Under the pieces are notes generated by a model. That model was given only the letters and a program-made list of their open reading frames with translations. It was not told the DNA's origin and ran no database searches. From positions 248,001 to 312,000 of the forward strand of contig JAJJXM010000002.1 of the NCBI GenBank assembly GCA_024516155.1: 64,000 nt of DNA, written 5' to 3'. Positions within the stretch are counted from its first letter, which is position 1, and each line of letters opens with the position of its first letter. A program made the position numbers and the translations under genes. Positions 1-11,399 of the stretch are shown piece by piece. Source of the stretch: Pyronema omphalodes (lineage: Eukaryota > Ascomycota > Pezizomycetes > Pezizales > Pyronemataceae).

Positions 1-1440
1 CCACGAATAAACAGAGCTCATTCTAAAGAATTCCGCGTTTTGAAACATATATCCCCTCAACCAATATCCTCCCTGCCGCAGTGCCGCTTTTTCTTCCGTT
101 CTTTACATCTCTGAATACTTTCGCGACTTGGTTCAAGCAGCGCAATATCACTACATAACAGTACATAATGCTTCAAAGCAAAGAATCCAGCTTAAACACA
201 ACGATTATATGCAACCCATAGCCTTTACAAAGTTTTCGGTTATAGGCCCATTGCGTTGCAACACGATGATATATCATATCTCTAAATTAAAAGGCTTCTT
301 GAGTCAGAGATTAGAATACCGGGGGGTTTATCATTGATGAAACACTCATTATGTTGAAGTATCATCATTATATAGTTTTTATTTACTCCTCCCCCCCCCC
401 CCCCCCCCCAATACTCACTTTAGTATCACACAAAACACTTAAACCCGTCTCAACAACACCCAAATTCGGAAGTCGGAAGTCGGAAGTCTGGAGTTCTTGC
501 GTCATCAGTGGATATTTACTGTAACCCATATTGATATCAATGCTATGAATAGACATATATCAAGGCCATCCAAATTTTCTAATCTTCTCTGGATTTATAT
601 ATATTGGCTCCATATTACATGTTATATCTTACCAATTTCTTGCATTTTTGTACTCATTTTAACGGATGAACGGGTGGGTGAACAGGTGGGGAAAGGGTGG
701 GGAAAGGGTGAACGGATGGGCGAAAGGGTAACCGGGTATTTACTACGCTGCAAATACAGCATGCTATGATATTCTAAATCCGAACAAGAAGTCTTGAAAG
801 AGGTTAATGGTTTTGATATGATATGATATGACATGATTTCAAATTCAAATTTCTCTCAAAAAAAAAAACAACGGGTAAATTAATTAAGGAAACGGATTAG
901 GGATGTAAGCGGCGGGTGATGTGTGGTGTGTGATCTTGAGCTGGATAAAGGTATAGATGTAGCTGACTATGGTGTGAAAAGGATATGTTGAATTTGGTTA
1001 TGGATGGGGGTTATGTTATATGGATTGGGTAATGAGGGTGGGGTTGGTGGATTGTGATTTGTGGATTTGTGGGTTTGTGGATTTGTAGATTTTTAGATTT
1101 GTGGGTTTGTAAAAATATAGAAAATTGGAAGTGATGAATGATGACTGCTGACTGCTGACTACTGAATTGCCACCCATTCCCGATGAATCACCACCCATTC
1201 CCGATGAATCACGACTGATACCCGAAAAAGTATCAGCTTTCTTGATATATATGCTTACTATACTTTATATACTTACTATACTTTCTATACTTATGCTTCA
1301 TACTTTCATCAGTCCCATTCTGCAAACCACAGCATGACGGATATCGACACGATTCCAACAAAAATCAATCAACTGTATACCACGACCTGTATGTTTATCT
1401 ATCTATCTCCCATATGATACAAGTATACAAAGCAACTTAA
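1..1440. other. Gene-free AT-rich DNA
   Basis: I see no convincing coding sequence on either strand; the open frames are short, lack ATG starts or run through low-complexity DNA. It contains a run of 19 C at 391-409, a repeated CGGAAGT motif near 468-488, and T/G-biased stretches near 1020-1120 in which short GGATTTGTGGGTTTGT-like units recur. Nothing here suggests a promoter or an RNA gene. Confidence 0.6.
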
Positions 1441-1450
1441 ATAACCCCCC

Positions 1451-1513
1451 GCATCCACCGCATCCACCGCATCCACCGCATCCACCGCATCCACCGCATC
1501 CACCGCACCCACC
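1451..1513. repeat. 9-bp minisatellite GCATCCACC
   Basis: Six exact copies of the 9-bp unit GCATCCACC run head to tail at 1451-1504, followed by a degenerate copy. The array sits in non-coding DNA. Confidence 0.9.
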
Positions 1514-1767
1514 CGGCATCAATAAATCCACCCGCCATTCATAAATCCCACAACCCATCCAAAGAAACACGTGATATCACATATTTACAATTCCGCGACA
1601 GTCGACTAAACGGTGGCTTTCTACATATATAAATTAATCATTCCCCAACAGCAACTACTATATATAAACAAAAGTTAACATCAGAGATGTAGGTCGGGGG
1701 GGAGGAGGTATCAAGATAATGGGGATAAGTAATCTTAATCTCTGAGGCTCTGAGGCTCTACATGCAC

Positions 1768-2100
1768 TGTGAACTGTGGATTGTGAATTGTGGATTGTGA
1801 ATTGTGAATTGTAAATTGTGGATTGTGGATTGTGGATTGTGAACTGTCGGCTTTGAATTGTCGGCTTTGGAATACCTTGTAAGAAACATCCTGTGTTGTG
1901 GGTATGTTCGTTCTTGATTATTTATTATTTATTATTCATTATTCATTATTTATTATTCATTATTCTTTCTTCATTATTTATTATTCATTATTCGTTCTTC
2001 ATTATTTATTATTCATTATCTATCATTCATTATCTATGATTCATTATCTATCGTTCGTCTATCGTTCGTCTATCGTTCGTCTATCATTCGTCTACATGAT
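1768..2100. repeat. Degenerate short tandem repeats
   Basis: GTGGATTGTGAATT-like units (1768-1850) are followed by TTATTATTCATTATTCA-like units (1918-2050) and CTATCGTTCGT units (2046-2095). These are imperfect, low-complexity arrays. The long open frames across them are repeat by-products. Confidence 0.8.
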
Positions 2101-2216
2101 ATATCTACATCCAACAACACAACATATCAATCTGTAAATCTGTAAATCCGTAGGTGATGGTATATGGTATATGGTATATGGTATATTCCCCAATCCTTTC
2201 ATTCCGGTGATAAAAG

Positions 2217-2450
2217 CAACAACAGCAACAACAGCAACAACAGCAATAACAGTAATAACAGCAATAACAGAAATAACATTCACAGTAAGTAGTGCATAAT
2301 ATTAGGTTCACTATATCACTATATCACTTCGAATCACTATATCACCATATCACTACGAATCATCGCATCACCATATCACTACGAATCATCACATCACCAT
2401 AACATCACTACGAATCACTCCGAACTTGAATCATCATATCACTTCGAACT
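2217..2450. repeat. CAACAG repeats and TATCAC-type repeats
   Basis: 2217-2279 is an array of CAACAG/CAATAA units. 2310-2450 is an imperfect array of ATCACTATATCACTACGA-like units. Both are non-coding as far as can be seen. Confidence 0.75.
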
Positions 2451-2456
2451 CGAATC

Positions 2457-2481
2457 AGCAGCAGCAGCAGCAGCAGCAGCA
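2457..2481. repeat. CAG trinucleotide run
   Basis: About eight CAG/GCA triplets in a row, directly before the 9-bp array that follows. No ATG-started gene reads through it. Confidence 0.85.
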
Positions 2482-2515
2482 AAACATCAGCAGCAAACTG
2501 ACCATACATAACCTA

Positions 2516-2641
2516 CAGAACCGACAGAACCGACAGAACCGACAGAACCGACAGAACCGACAGAACCGACAGAACCGACAGAACCGACAGAACCGACAGA
2601 ACCGACAGCACCGACAGCACCGACAGAACCGACAGAACCGA
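2516..2641. repeat. 9-bp minisatellite CAGAACCGA, 14 units
   Basis: Fourteen consecutive 9-bp units; two of them, near 2608-2625, are CAGCACCGA variants and the rest are identical. Because the unit is a multiple of three, all frames stay open across it. The apparent Gln-Asn-Arg repeat protein has no ATG and no other support. Confidence 0.93.
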
Positions 2642-2960
2642 CCAAAGGGAGAGCCCCACCGGAGCCACACCAAAACGGACCAAACCCACCAACCCACCAA
2701 CCCACCAACCCACCAAAACGGACCAAAACCCACCAAAACCACCAAAACCCACCCAAAACCAGCAAAACCCAGCAAAACCGACCAAAACCTACCAAAACCC
2801 AAAAACCCACCAAGCCATCTACATATCAATCACCAATCATCCATCATCAACCCCCCCCCCCCCCCCCCCCCCAACCAATCACCAACCCCCCCCCCCCCCC
2901 CCCCCAACCAATCACCAACCTCCCCCCCTCCCCCCTCCCCCCAAAAAACAAGCACACCAA
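2642..2960. repeat. CCAAAAC-type repeats and poly-C tracts
   Basis: Imperfect CCAACCCA and CCAAAACC units (2680-2810) are followed by C-runs of 22 nt (2851-2872) and 20 nt (2886-2905) with CCAACCAATCACCAA between them. The strand is extremely C-rich and G-poor. Confidence 0.85.
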
Positions 2961-3474
2961 CATCACGAATAACAAAGCCATCACTTATAAAATCCGCATA
3001 ATCATTAAATATGCATCACATGGATCAAGTAAGTAAATAAATTACTACAACAAAAAAAAAAAAATCACAAGCCAATACAGAAGCTAGCGGTACTTCATCA
3101 CTGATTATCAATGGGTAGCATACACGATCAAGGAATTCCCGGATCCCAGGTTCCCATAAAAAAAAACTTTAGACCATTCGATTCATCTTTCGTAACTCTC
3201 GATTGATACCCCGCGATTACAGTACCCCCCCACACAGCATTCTCCATACCAACCCATCGACGCAACCCTTATTGATTGCAGTAGAAAGAAAGAAAACACA
3301 CAAGCAGAACCCAACACCCAAAGCAAAAAATAGAAGAAAGAAAAAAAAAAAGATGTGTATATCAAACCATAAAGGGAGAGGTAATCCGTTTACAGGTCAT
3401 CTTCCAGGTACTTATACACAAACTTGAAATCTTGCTTTCTCCTATTCATCCTATTGAAAATGTTAATAAAAATA

Positions 3475-5545
3475 TTATCTTGCAAATAAAGGCTTTTTAT
3501 AAACTAACCAGGTACTCTCGTAATCAAAAAAGCGGTATGTTCCCTGTTCGTACTCTTCAGTAATAGTCTTTGGCTCCTCGTGACGCTGGAACCAAGTCTG
3601 GTACTGCTTGTGGAAACGCCAGCTTTGCCGTTTGAGCTCCTTAGCCGCAAGGTACTGCTGATAAGTTCCCTGTCGATAGTAGAATACGTAAAACAGAGTA
3701 TCGGAATCTATCCGCCTGTAGAGTGCTGGGTCGTCGAATATCGGTAAGGGATCCTGAGGGTAGTGAGCAGGAGTTGGGTACTTTCGCATTGGCTTGTAAT
3801 GCTTTGGCTTCTCGGTGTCAATAGAGTCTGGTGCGTTCACAAAACCCGTTTCCAGGAGATGATGCATCATAGGTAGTGGTGTTAAGCGCTTCTTTGTCGC
3901 CTCAAAGCTAGTCATCAAGTCCGACAAGTTTGCTGGCAAGTGGAATATACACTCTTCCTCGGCTTCAACTTCTTCATGTACTCCATTAACACCATTTGTC
4001 GCGGGTTCTGACGGCGACGGTGAAGTCTCCTCCTGCTCTGCCGGTATTTCCGGTAATGGTCCTGCTGGTGGTGCACCTGGTGAAGGTAAAGTATCGTCTG
4101 TAGGTTTGGGTGACGGTGACTTTTCTACAGGCGCAGGAGTAGAAGCCTTTTCGGGTGTAGGTGCTGATATACTTGGTGTCGATGCTTTCGACGGTTGCGG
4201 CTGTTTCGAAGTAGTGGCTGTGGGCTGTGGTGGTGTAGCAGCGGCCTGGGTTCCAGGTGGGGGCGGTAGCGGGGCAATTCCCACGGTTTTGTCGGCGGCA
4301 GCAGCGGCAGTAGCAGCGGCAGCGTACTTGAGCTCCGTCGCTGGTCGTGCTGGTGCTGCCGGCGGTTTCGTTGAACCATTGCTTGGTGTAGCCGGTGTCG
4401 GGGGAGTGTGTAGCTGTGCAGCTGCAGGCATCGGTGATTTGACCTGCGTACTGGGCCTCCTGCCAGTTGAAACTGGCTCTTTCCCTTTCGTTGATGCGTT
4501 CAGATCTGATGCATCGTCCGCTATACTCATGGTGTCTTGACTCGACATGCGGTCGTTATCCAGACCCATTCCAAACACCTCTTCGGCAATTTCCACATCA
4601 AGATTCAATTCGTCGTAGATGTTCTCGTCTTCATCTACGACAAAGTCGACATCCTCATTGGATTCGACATACCACTTGATGTCCTCCTTAATACGCTCAA
4701 CCTGTTCAGTTTCTAGCTGGCCGTTTTCCAGTAATCTCATAATGAGCTCCAGCTTGCCCTGATGCCACTTATGTCGTTCTACCTTTCGCTCGACTTCTGC
4801 CACACGGTCGGCACCCGTGGAGTTCTTCTTTCCCTTCTTGAGGGTTACAGTAAGAGTACCGGCTTCAGCTTCAAGAGCTTCGATTTGACGATCCAAATCA
4901 CCGGTGCGATCCGATAAGAAATTGAGCATATCGAGTTTCTGTTGCGACTTGGGATCCAGTCGCGTCGATGCCAATAACCCTTCTTTTGAATACGCTTTCG
5001 TTTTCATTTCCTTTTCCACGGCTTTGAACTTTTCCATTTGCTATATGACACAAGCCCAAAATAAAGGCGGAATAATCAGCATGCTGATACAAGAAAAAAT
5101 AGTACGTGGGAATAGGAGGTGCGATATGACGCAAACGGTGGGGCGAAGACACATCCGAACCCCTCAACACAAGATAGTAGTAGCCGAAAGCTTTCAGGCA
5201 AAGTAAGGCACGGAAACGAAAACAAAAAGTAAACGAAGCTCGACGGAAAGTATGTGTAGAAAAAGAAAAGCAACAACAGCGTATCCTCACCGTTTCTATC
5301 AACTTTCGTTGATCTAATAATGGCTTTTTGTCCTTGATTTCCGAGTTGGCAGCCCAGGTCTTGATCTGGTCGCGATGTCGTTGTAGCTTTTTGATCTCTC
5401 GCTTCAGCATGTCTTCGAGCTTGTCCTTCTGCGATGCATTCGTGCATTGTTGCAGCTTTTCGTAAACAGACTCAAAGTGAGCGATGCCTTCTGCCACGCG
5501 TTTGAACGTCTTGTCGACTTCCTGCTGAAGCTTTCGAGCAGCCAT
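3475..5545 (-). CDS. NOT3: CCR4-NOT complex subunit NOT3/NOT5
   Basis: This is a core subunit of the CCR4-NOT mRNA deadenylation and transcription regulator, acting in cytoplasm and nucleus. I infer two exons, 5545-5291 and 5040-3475, split by a 250-bp intron (donor GTGAGG, acceptor ATAG), giving 606 aa. The N-terminal about 230 residues start [17 protein letters not shown] and form the charged coiled-coil Not3 domain. The middle is Pro/Ala/Thr/Ser-rich linker. The last about 150 residues, from [19 protein letters not shown], are the NOT2/3/5 C-terminal domain, including the conserved DTLFYVFYY and WLVYKKPL stretches. Length and domain order fit fungal NOT3/5 proteins. The ATG at 5545 is chosen because the family begins at this motif. 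It is transcribed divergently from DTD1. The intron join restores the family sequence without frame problems, so I am confident. Confidence 0.96.
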
Positions 5546-6125
5546 CTCGGGTAGGTAGATAGTAATAGGATCTAATAGTGAGTAATAGAATATCTGGAGA
5601 GCACTCGTGCTCGTGAAGGGAGAGGTGGAGGCGGTGGCGAAAGGCGGTGGAGAGCGGTTGAAGGAACAGATTAAGTAGGGCGGGAGCACCACGGCGGGGG
5701 AGACAGAGACGGGAGTTCTCTGGCGCCGAGAGCTCGTTTCAAGGTGAGGCGATTGTCGGTCGAAATGACGGTTTCGCGGGAGTAATTGATTGATTCGATT
5801 TCAACGCCGGGTCCTAAACCTGAGGGCCACGAAGCTGGTGATAATGATGCTGGATTGACCTGGCTGTTGAGGCAGTTGCTCTCGCTGATGGTACTGGGTG
5901 AAACCACACCGCTAACCTCAGACTAGTTGCCCTGGTGATGCACGTGACACGGGTTCCCTCTGCGTGATGGGATGTACGGTGGAGCGGGGGGACGTTGAGG
6001 ACGGCGGGGGAGAGACGGGAGGAGGTAGCAGCAGCGGCGAGCGAGTCAGTCGAGTAACTCCGTCGGCCGAGGCGAAGACGATTCGAGACAAGTGTGAGGA
6101 CAGCACAGCTCTCGAGTTAGCGAAG
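5546..6125. promoter_or_regulatory. Shared divergent promoter region NOT3 / DTD1
   Basis: 580 bp separate the two start codons, so the 5' leaders and promoters of both genes must lie here. The stretch is GC-richer than most intergenic DNA in the window. I see no clear TATA box, as is usual for fungal housekeeping genes. The role is inferred from position only. Confidence 0.6.
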
Positions 6126-6877
6126 ATGAAAGGTGCGTGCGAGGGAGCTTTGAAAGGCGAAGAGGACAAGCGGGGCTGACTTGAGCACGAAGCGATCATC
6201 CAAAGAGTGCTTTCAGCCTCAGTGACAGTTGATAATCAGGTTGTCTCGTCAATAGGGAAGGGCATTCTTGTGCTTGCAGCCGGCTAGTATTCCCACCGAG
6301 CTGTCTTCTCCCCTTCAACTAACACCATCACGTCACAGTTGCCCCTGACGATACGCCGGAAGATGTCGAATACATGGCCAACAAGCTTGTGAAGCTCAAG
6401 ATGTGGGACGACGATAACGGTGGGCGATGGAAGTTGTCGGTTCTTGACTTGGACTATCAGGTACTTATGGTGTCCCAATTCACCTTGCTTGCCAATATCA
6501 AGAAGGGAACGAAGCCAGACTTTCATGGAGCCTGTCCTCCCGATCTTGCTCGTGGCATATACGATTCTCTTCTTGCAAGAACCCGAGAGCTCTATTTGAA
6601 GGAAAAGAAGCTTGATGCAAGCAAGGCAAGCGAAGTGGTACAGAATGGAGTGTTTGGAGCGATGATGCAGGTAGCCCTCGTGAACGACGGGCCGGTAACT
6701 TTCGAGCTCAACAGTCCGCAAAATACTGTTACAAACGCCACCAGCCAAAAGGGAACACCACAAGGCAGCAAGAAGGGAACACCGAAAGGAACTCCCAAGG
6801 GAAATTCCCAGGTAACCCCGACACCTGGCGAAGAAATTGCCACCAAAGTAGAGGAGGGATTAAGTTTGCAATCTTAG
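6126..6877 (+). CDS. DTD1: D-aminoacyl-tRNA deacylase (DTD)
   Basis: The enzyme hydrolyses D-amino acids from mischarged tRNA, a proofreading step in translation. I infer three exons, 6126-6132, 6193-6282 and 6339-6877, for 211 aa. The first exon is only 7 nt (ATG AAA G) and joins to give MKAIIQRVLSASVTVD, the family's conserved start. Both active-site signatures are present: SQFTLLA and NDGPVT (family motifs SQFTLxA and NxGPVT). The last about 45 residues are a fungal-style low-complexity tail with GTPKGTPKG repeats. Intron 1 is 60 bp. Intron 2 (56 bp) only works with a GC donor (GCTAGT) and has a clean CTAAC branch site at 6318; a GT donor would place a TAG in frame. Frame sums are exact across all joins. 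Confidence 0.94.
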
Positions 6878-9117
6878 AAGAAACAATGCTACGAAACATG
6901 TCTTTAGTGGGTATTTTTTTTTGTATTGTGGATTGTTTTACATTTCGGATGTTTGCAGACGAACATCAAGGAACCACCCGGTAATACCCGCCTTACCCTG
7001 ATTCCCGGACCCAACAATGAGGGTTGGCAACAAAGTTTAATAAACGCATCGACCGTCTTTTTTTAATTCTCGAATATTCCTAGCCGTTTATTCCAGAGTT
7101 TCAGAAAGCACAGAGCGATTTGGTATGTATCAAGTGAAGCCAGACGAATTGAACATGTCGAAACAGTCCCAAGAAACAATTTGCCGAAGCCCAAGCCTGA
7201 AGATGCAAGACAGAAAGATTTGTGATAACCCTTCCCCCACCACCCCCAAAATGATCTCACCATCCAAAAATCACACTTTCAGATGTGGTTGGTTGACGTT
7301 AGGCTTCTCTTCATCTCAAATCCCTGTCTGTATGCGTCACCGCAGTTGTCAAAAAATCATCTGCATGTTTTTTTTGTTGCGTTTGCGCGCTATCATACAA
7401 CGTACAGCAGGAAGGGTTGAAGTATAGCTCTGAGTGTGTTTGAGGGCTCTTGTAAACACCTTCATTGGTTGGTATAGACCTCTCACAGGAGCACCTGCAG
7501 TGACAGTGTGTACCTTACCGAAATGTGACAGGGACAGTATTTTTTTTTTGCATAGAAGTCATAAATTGCAAATTTTCTCCTTCTTACCAAACAAATGCTA
7601 CTAGTCTCCCTTGCGGGGAAGCTTCGTCTCCGAAATCTTCCAGCTGGAGATGGTTTTGAAGATCCCGGAAACATTCGGCGAGACAAGTTGATGAGCCCTG
7701 CAGATCGTAAGAAGCGAGAATAGATTACTTGTCCCGTAAATACGGCACCTGGGAAAGATCGGACTGTATGTATATCGACGTATGTATGTACTATCGTCCG
7801 TCGTCATTTCGGAGTAAAAAAGAACACCATCGATATGGGGTTGGTAAGTTATTGTGCCTTTTTAGATAGATACGCTCTGTGGCTTTTAGATACGTTCTGT
7901 GTCTCTTCCGAGACATGGCGTTGGGAAAAAGCCAGGCATAAAGATGATTCATCTTTATGAAACATTTTTCTGGGCGCATGACCGTGGCAAGTGTGGGCTG
8001 TCTGGTCTAGATGGATACGATGGTCACCAATCTCCTGTTGTTGGTGATCCATGATGGGTACATAGTGGGGGTCGGAGGATTGTGATCATGATCTCATCAA
8101 AAAGCCAACTGGTATCTTTGATGTATGTAAAACTCTAACTATACCCACCAAACAATTAGCAAACATATATATATATATATAAAAATTAGCAACAATCCCG
8201 CTTCGGTTTTGTAATTTTGCTCATTTTAGCAGAGTTACGCGCCCTTGACTATCTTCAGAAGTTTCATTTCACGTAGATTTTGAAAATAACTCGAAAGGTA
8301 CGTGCCGAGTGGAATGGAAACGAAGGTGGAGCGACTTGCAAACAAATTGTTGGGCTGACTAACGGACCCGAGGAAACATCTGAAACGAAGCTTGGACTTG
8401 CTTCATCTTTTTTTCCTCTCAAACCTCCGAGCTCGTTCCTTGCTTGTGGTCTCTGCTTGTCTTTTTTTTTTCTGCTGCTCGGACTTTTTCTCTCTCTCTC
8501 ATCCACAATCTCATCTCAAAAATAATTCCGCCCTATCAAAGACATCGCAAAAAAAAAACATATCCCGCAAGCTAAAATCACACAACATCTACCCCGCCTT
8601 CGCTTCTGCAATAATTCATTCTTTTTTCTGCACTTTGTTTAAGCCAGGTTTAAGCCAGACCCCCCCCCCCCCCCCCCGATCCATACCCAGAATCGAAACA
8701 CAAAACGCTCGCCTCGTACGAAGCTCACACCAGCCTTTTTCTATCAACGCTTCACACAACTGCTTCACAACGACAACTACATACACACCTACACACCTAC
8801 ACACCTACACACCTACACTCACATAACCAAGCTCACTCGCCCGCTGGATGAGCCACGTGCGATAGCTGCATATTCAGCTGCATCCGGATATCACCATATA
8901 ACAATCATCATCTCACATTTGATCTACGTGGTTGCGACACCTGGAAATCTGCGGAAATCACCTGGGCGGTGGGTTTTATACTGTTCTGCAGAGCTTAATT
9001 ACCTGCTACACCCTCCTTCAACAAACAAGGTCCTACGAATTCGCCCGAACATCACCCGACACAATAATAATCATCAACCCCGCGCGTCTATCATCTCAGC
9101 TTATATCAACCAACACC
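6878..9117. other. Non-coding stretch between DTD1 and the next gene
   Basis: No supported gene. It probably holds the DTD1 3' UTR and, towards 8600-9117, the leader of the next gene. Notable are an AT dinucleotide run near 8166-8180, an 18-C run at 8660-8677 and a CTACACAC tetrad array at 8785-8815. Small frames near 7100-8050 and 8260-8830 either lack ATG or have no protein-like composition. Confidence 0.6.
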
Positions 9118-9378
9118 ATGGCCGACCTATCACCTCCCTCTTCTCCCGGAAAACAGAAACGTTCTTTCTTTGGTCTGGGAAAAAAGAAAAAGACCGATCT
9201 TCCAACTGCAGCAATCGTCAGCGACGCTCCTCCCCAGTTACCAGAACTCGGGTTGATTGAGCCCATGGCCGACATGATGCCACCATCTCCAAAATTCAGC
9301 GACACCGAAGAGTTCTTCGGGGCGCCTCTCAGCACAGTCGCAACCGACATTAACGGCACCAACCAAGCCGACTCGGCC

Positions 9379-9410
<32 letters not shown>

Positions 9411-10368
9411 CAATAATCTGAACGGTCTTAGCACACTTGAACTTTTCGGCGCCCCATTAACCAGTGTCCCAACGGAAGCCCCGGGAGCCCCGATTCCCTC
9501 AACCGTCTTTGAACCCCGCGCACCCTCCGAAGCTCTCAAAGCCGTCGAAATCAAAGAAGCCATAATCCATCCTCACAATCTGCCAACCCCACCCGCAAAC
9601 GAACCCACCCGCGAGCTCGCGAGCTCACAACAAGCGTCCACGCCACCAAGCGAACCCGCAGGCCTAGTGCCTCTCGCTACCTCTCGGCCCACATCATCAC
9701 CCATCCGACCCACCAGCGCACCTCGGAGTCCAAACCTAGCCCCCAGAACCCCCGGTGCATCACCCGGCCTAGTCCCTCGGGCCATTTCCCCCCCAAGATC
9801 CCCAATCTCTTTATCCGCGCCGAGAAGCCCCGCTAGTTTAAGCCCGAGATTAAGCCATTCCTCTTCCCAGATCTTTGAGCGAAACGTCCAGGAATATAGC
9901 CATGCCCCAGCATCTCCTTCTATCCCCGCCCATATTTTGACCGATAATCATGTCCCTGCAGTACTCTCTGCTTCTTCGGCTGCTATTACAGGATCTTTAA
10001 ACCCTGATGAAGTCGAGATTGTTACAGCTTCCCATGGACTTCCGTTTTCGCTTTCCGGCCCTAATAATGGTTCTGCGTTTGGGGGTCAGTTTTCGTTACA
10101 GTCACCCCCAGGTGTGGCGGTTAGTGAGCCCAGCGACGCGGAATTGAAACAGAGGTTAAGCTTTATTTCGTTTGCGGATGTGGTTGCGGCGGAACAGGCT
10201 ATGGAGGGGGTTGGATCTATCGAGGAATGCTTAAGATCGCCGAGTCCACGATTGGGAAGTAGTTGTGGGGAAGGAGAGGTGGTGGAAACTTTAAGTCAGA
10301 CTTTGAGACGATCGGCAAGTGGAGAGTTGGCGCAGAGAAGTCCTATGAGTGGCGTTTTTGTGAGATAG
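9118..10368 (+). CDS. Disordered Pro/Ser-rich protein, function unknown
   Basis: A single-exon frame of 416 aa starting at an ATG in a good context (CACCATGG). I do not recognise a domain. The N-terminus has PPSSPGKQKRSFFGLGKKKK, a basic patch. Residues of the form EFFGAPLSTVATD and ELFGAPLTSVPTE occur as two related copies about 45 residues apart, separated by a polyglutamine run encoded by nine CAG codons. The middle (roughly 150-270) is SP/TP-rich with many PRSP-type motifs, suggesting proline-directed phosphorylation. The C-terminal third is more acidic and mixed and contains FISFADVVAAEQAMEG, which looks like the most ordered part. Codon use and composition support a real gene. The frame extends upstream to a TTG but the family-free choice of the ATG at 9118 is most sensible. 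Confidence 0.82.
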
Positions 10369-10485
10369 GATCGTATTTGCTTGTTGATTATTTTGAGGTG
10401 GGTGTCGTGTTGAGGTGGGTTTGATCGGGCAGTCGAGGCTGCGGATGTTGGACGTTGCGCATCCGGTAATGAACAATGTCAACGA

Positions 10486-10810
10486 ACAATGTCAATCTGG
10501 TGATGAGCAGCGAGTGGAGAGCAGCGAGCGGAGAGCAGCGAGTGGAGAGCAGCGAGCAGCAGATAGTGGAAAGCGGAAATTGGAAATTGGAAAGCGCAAA
10601 GCGGAATATGGGATTGGAGTTTATGGTTCTATTGGTTCTATTGGTTCTATTTTTTTTTTTTCTTACCTCTTACCTTTTTTACCTCTTACCTTTTTTTACC
10701 TCTTACCTTTTTTTTACCTCTTTTTATCTTTTATTTAGTTTTGTTTGATTTTGTTTGATTTTTGTTTGATTTTTGTTTGATTTTTGTTTGATTTTTGTTT
10801 GGTTTTTGTT
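10486..10810. repeat. Short tandem arrays downstream of the 9.1-kb gene
   Basis: GAGCAGCGAGTGGA-like units (10505-10565), TCTATTGGT units (10623-10650), TTTTTTACCTCTTACC units (10662-10725) and TTTTTGTTTGA units (10735-10805) follow each other without intervening unique DNA. Confidence 0.85.
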
Positions 10811-10899
10811 TAGGGATATCATATGGCTTTCTTTTTTTATCTTTTTTTTTACGTTTTCTATTTTTTTTTCTTTTTTTTTCGTAATTTTTAAATACTATT

Positions 10900-11345
10900 A
10901 TTATCTGATATTATCTGATATTATCTGCTATTATCTGCTATTATCTGCTATTATCTGATATTGCTTGCTACTTGCTACTTGCTACTTGATAACTTTTCTG
11001 CGATTTTCTGCTATCGGCTATTGTGCTATCTATTATCTGCTATTATGCTATTATCTACTATTATGCTATCTACTATCTACTACCTATTATCTACTATTAC
11101 CCACTACCCACCACTACCTTTTACCCACCACTATCCACTACCCACCACTGCCTATCCACCACTATCCACTACCCACTACCTTTTACCCACTACCCACTAC
11201 CCACTACCTACTTACCCACCACTTACCACTACCTACCACTACCTACTTACTACCTACTACTTATTACCTTGCACTGGAAATGATTCGATGATATCTGCTG
11301 TTATTTACTACTACTTGTTACTTGTTACCTTTTACTGGAAATAAC
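10900..11345. repeat. TTATCTGCTA and CCACTACC arrays
   Basis: About 10900-11100 is made of ATTATCTGCT-type units. 11100-11270 is made of CCACTACCCA-type units and variants. 11325-11360 has AACTGGAAAT units. All are imperfect; the long Leu/Tyr/Thr frames across them are artefacts. Confidence 0.85.
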
Positions 11346-11399
11346 TGGAAATAACTGGAAATGATGGATGATTGCATGACTGGATGCTTGGATGGTATG

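Noticed and set aside
2426..3001. Gln/Asn/Arg repeat protein of 191 aa, and its antisense frames
   Set aside because: The start is TTG, and the frame is only the CAGAACCGA array followed by C-rich repeats.
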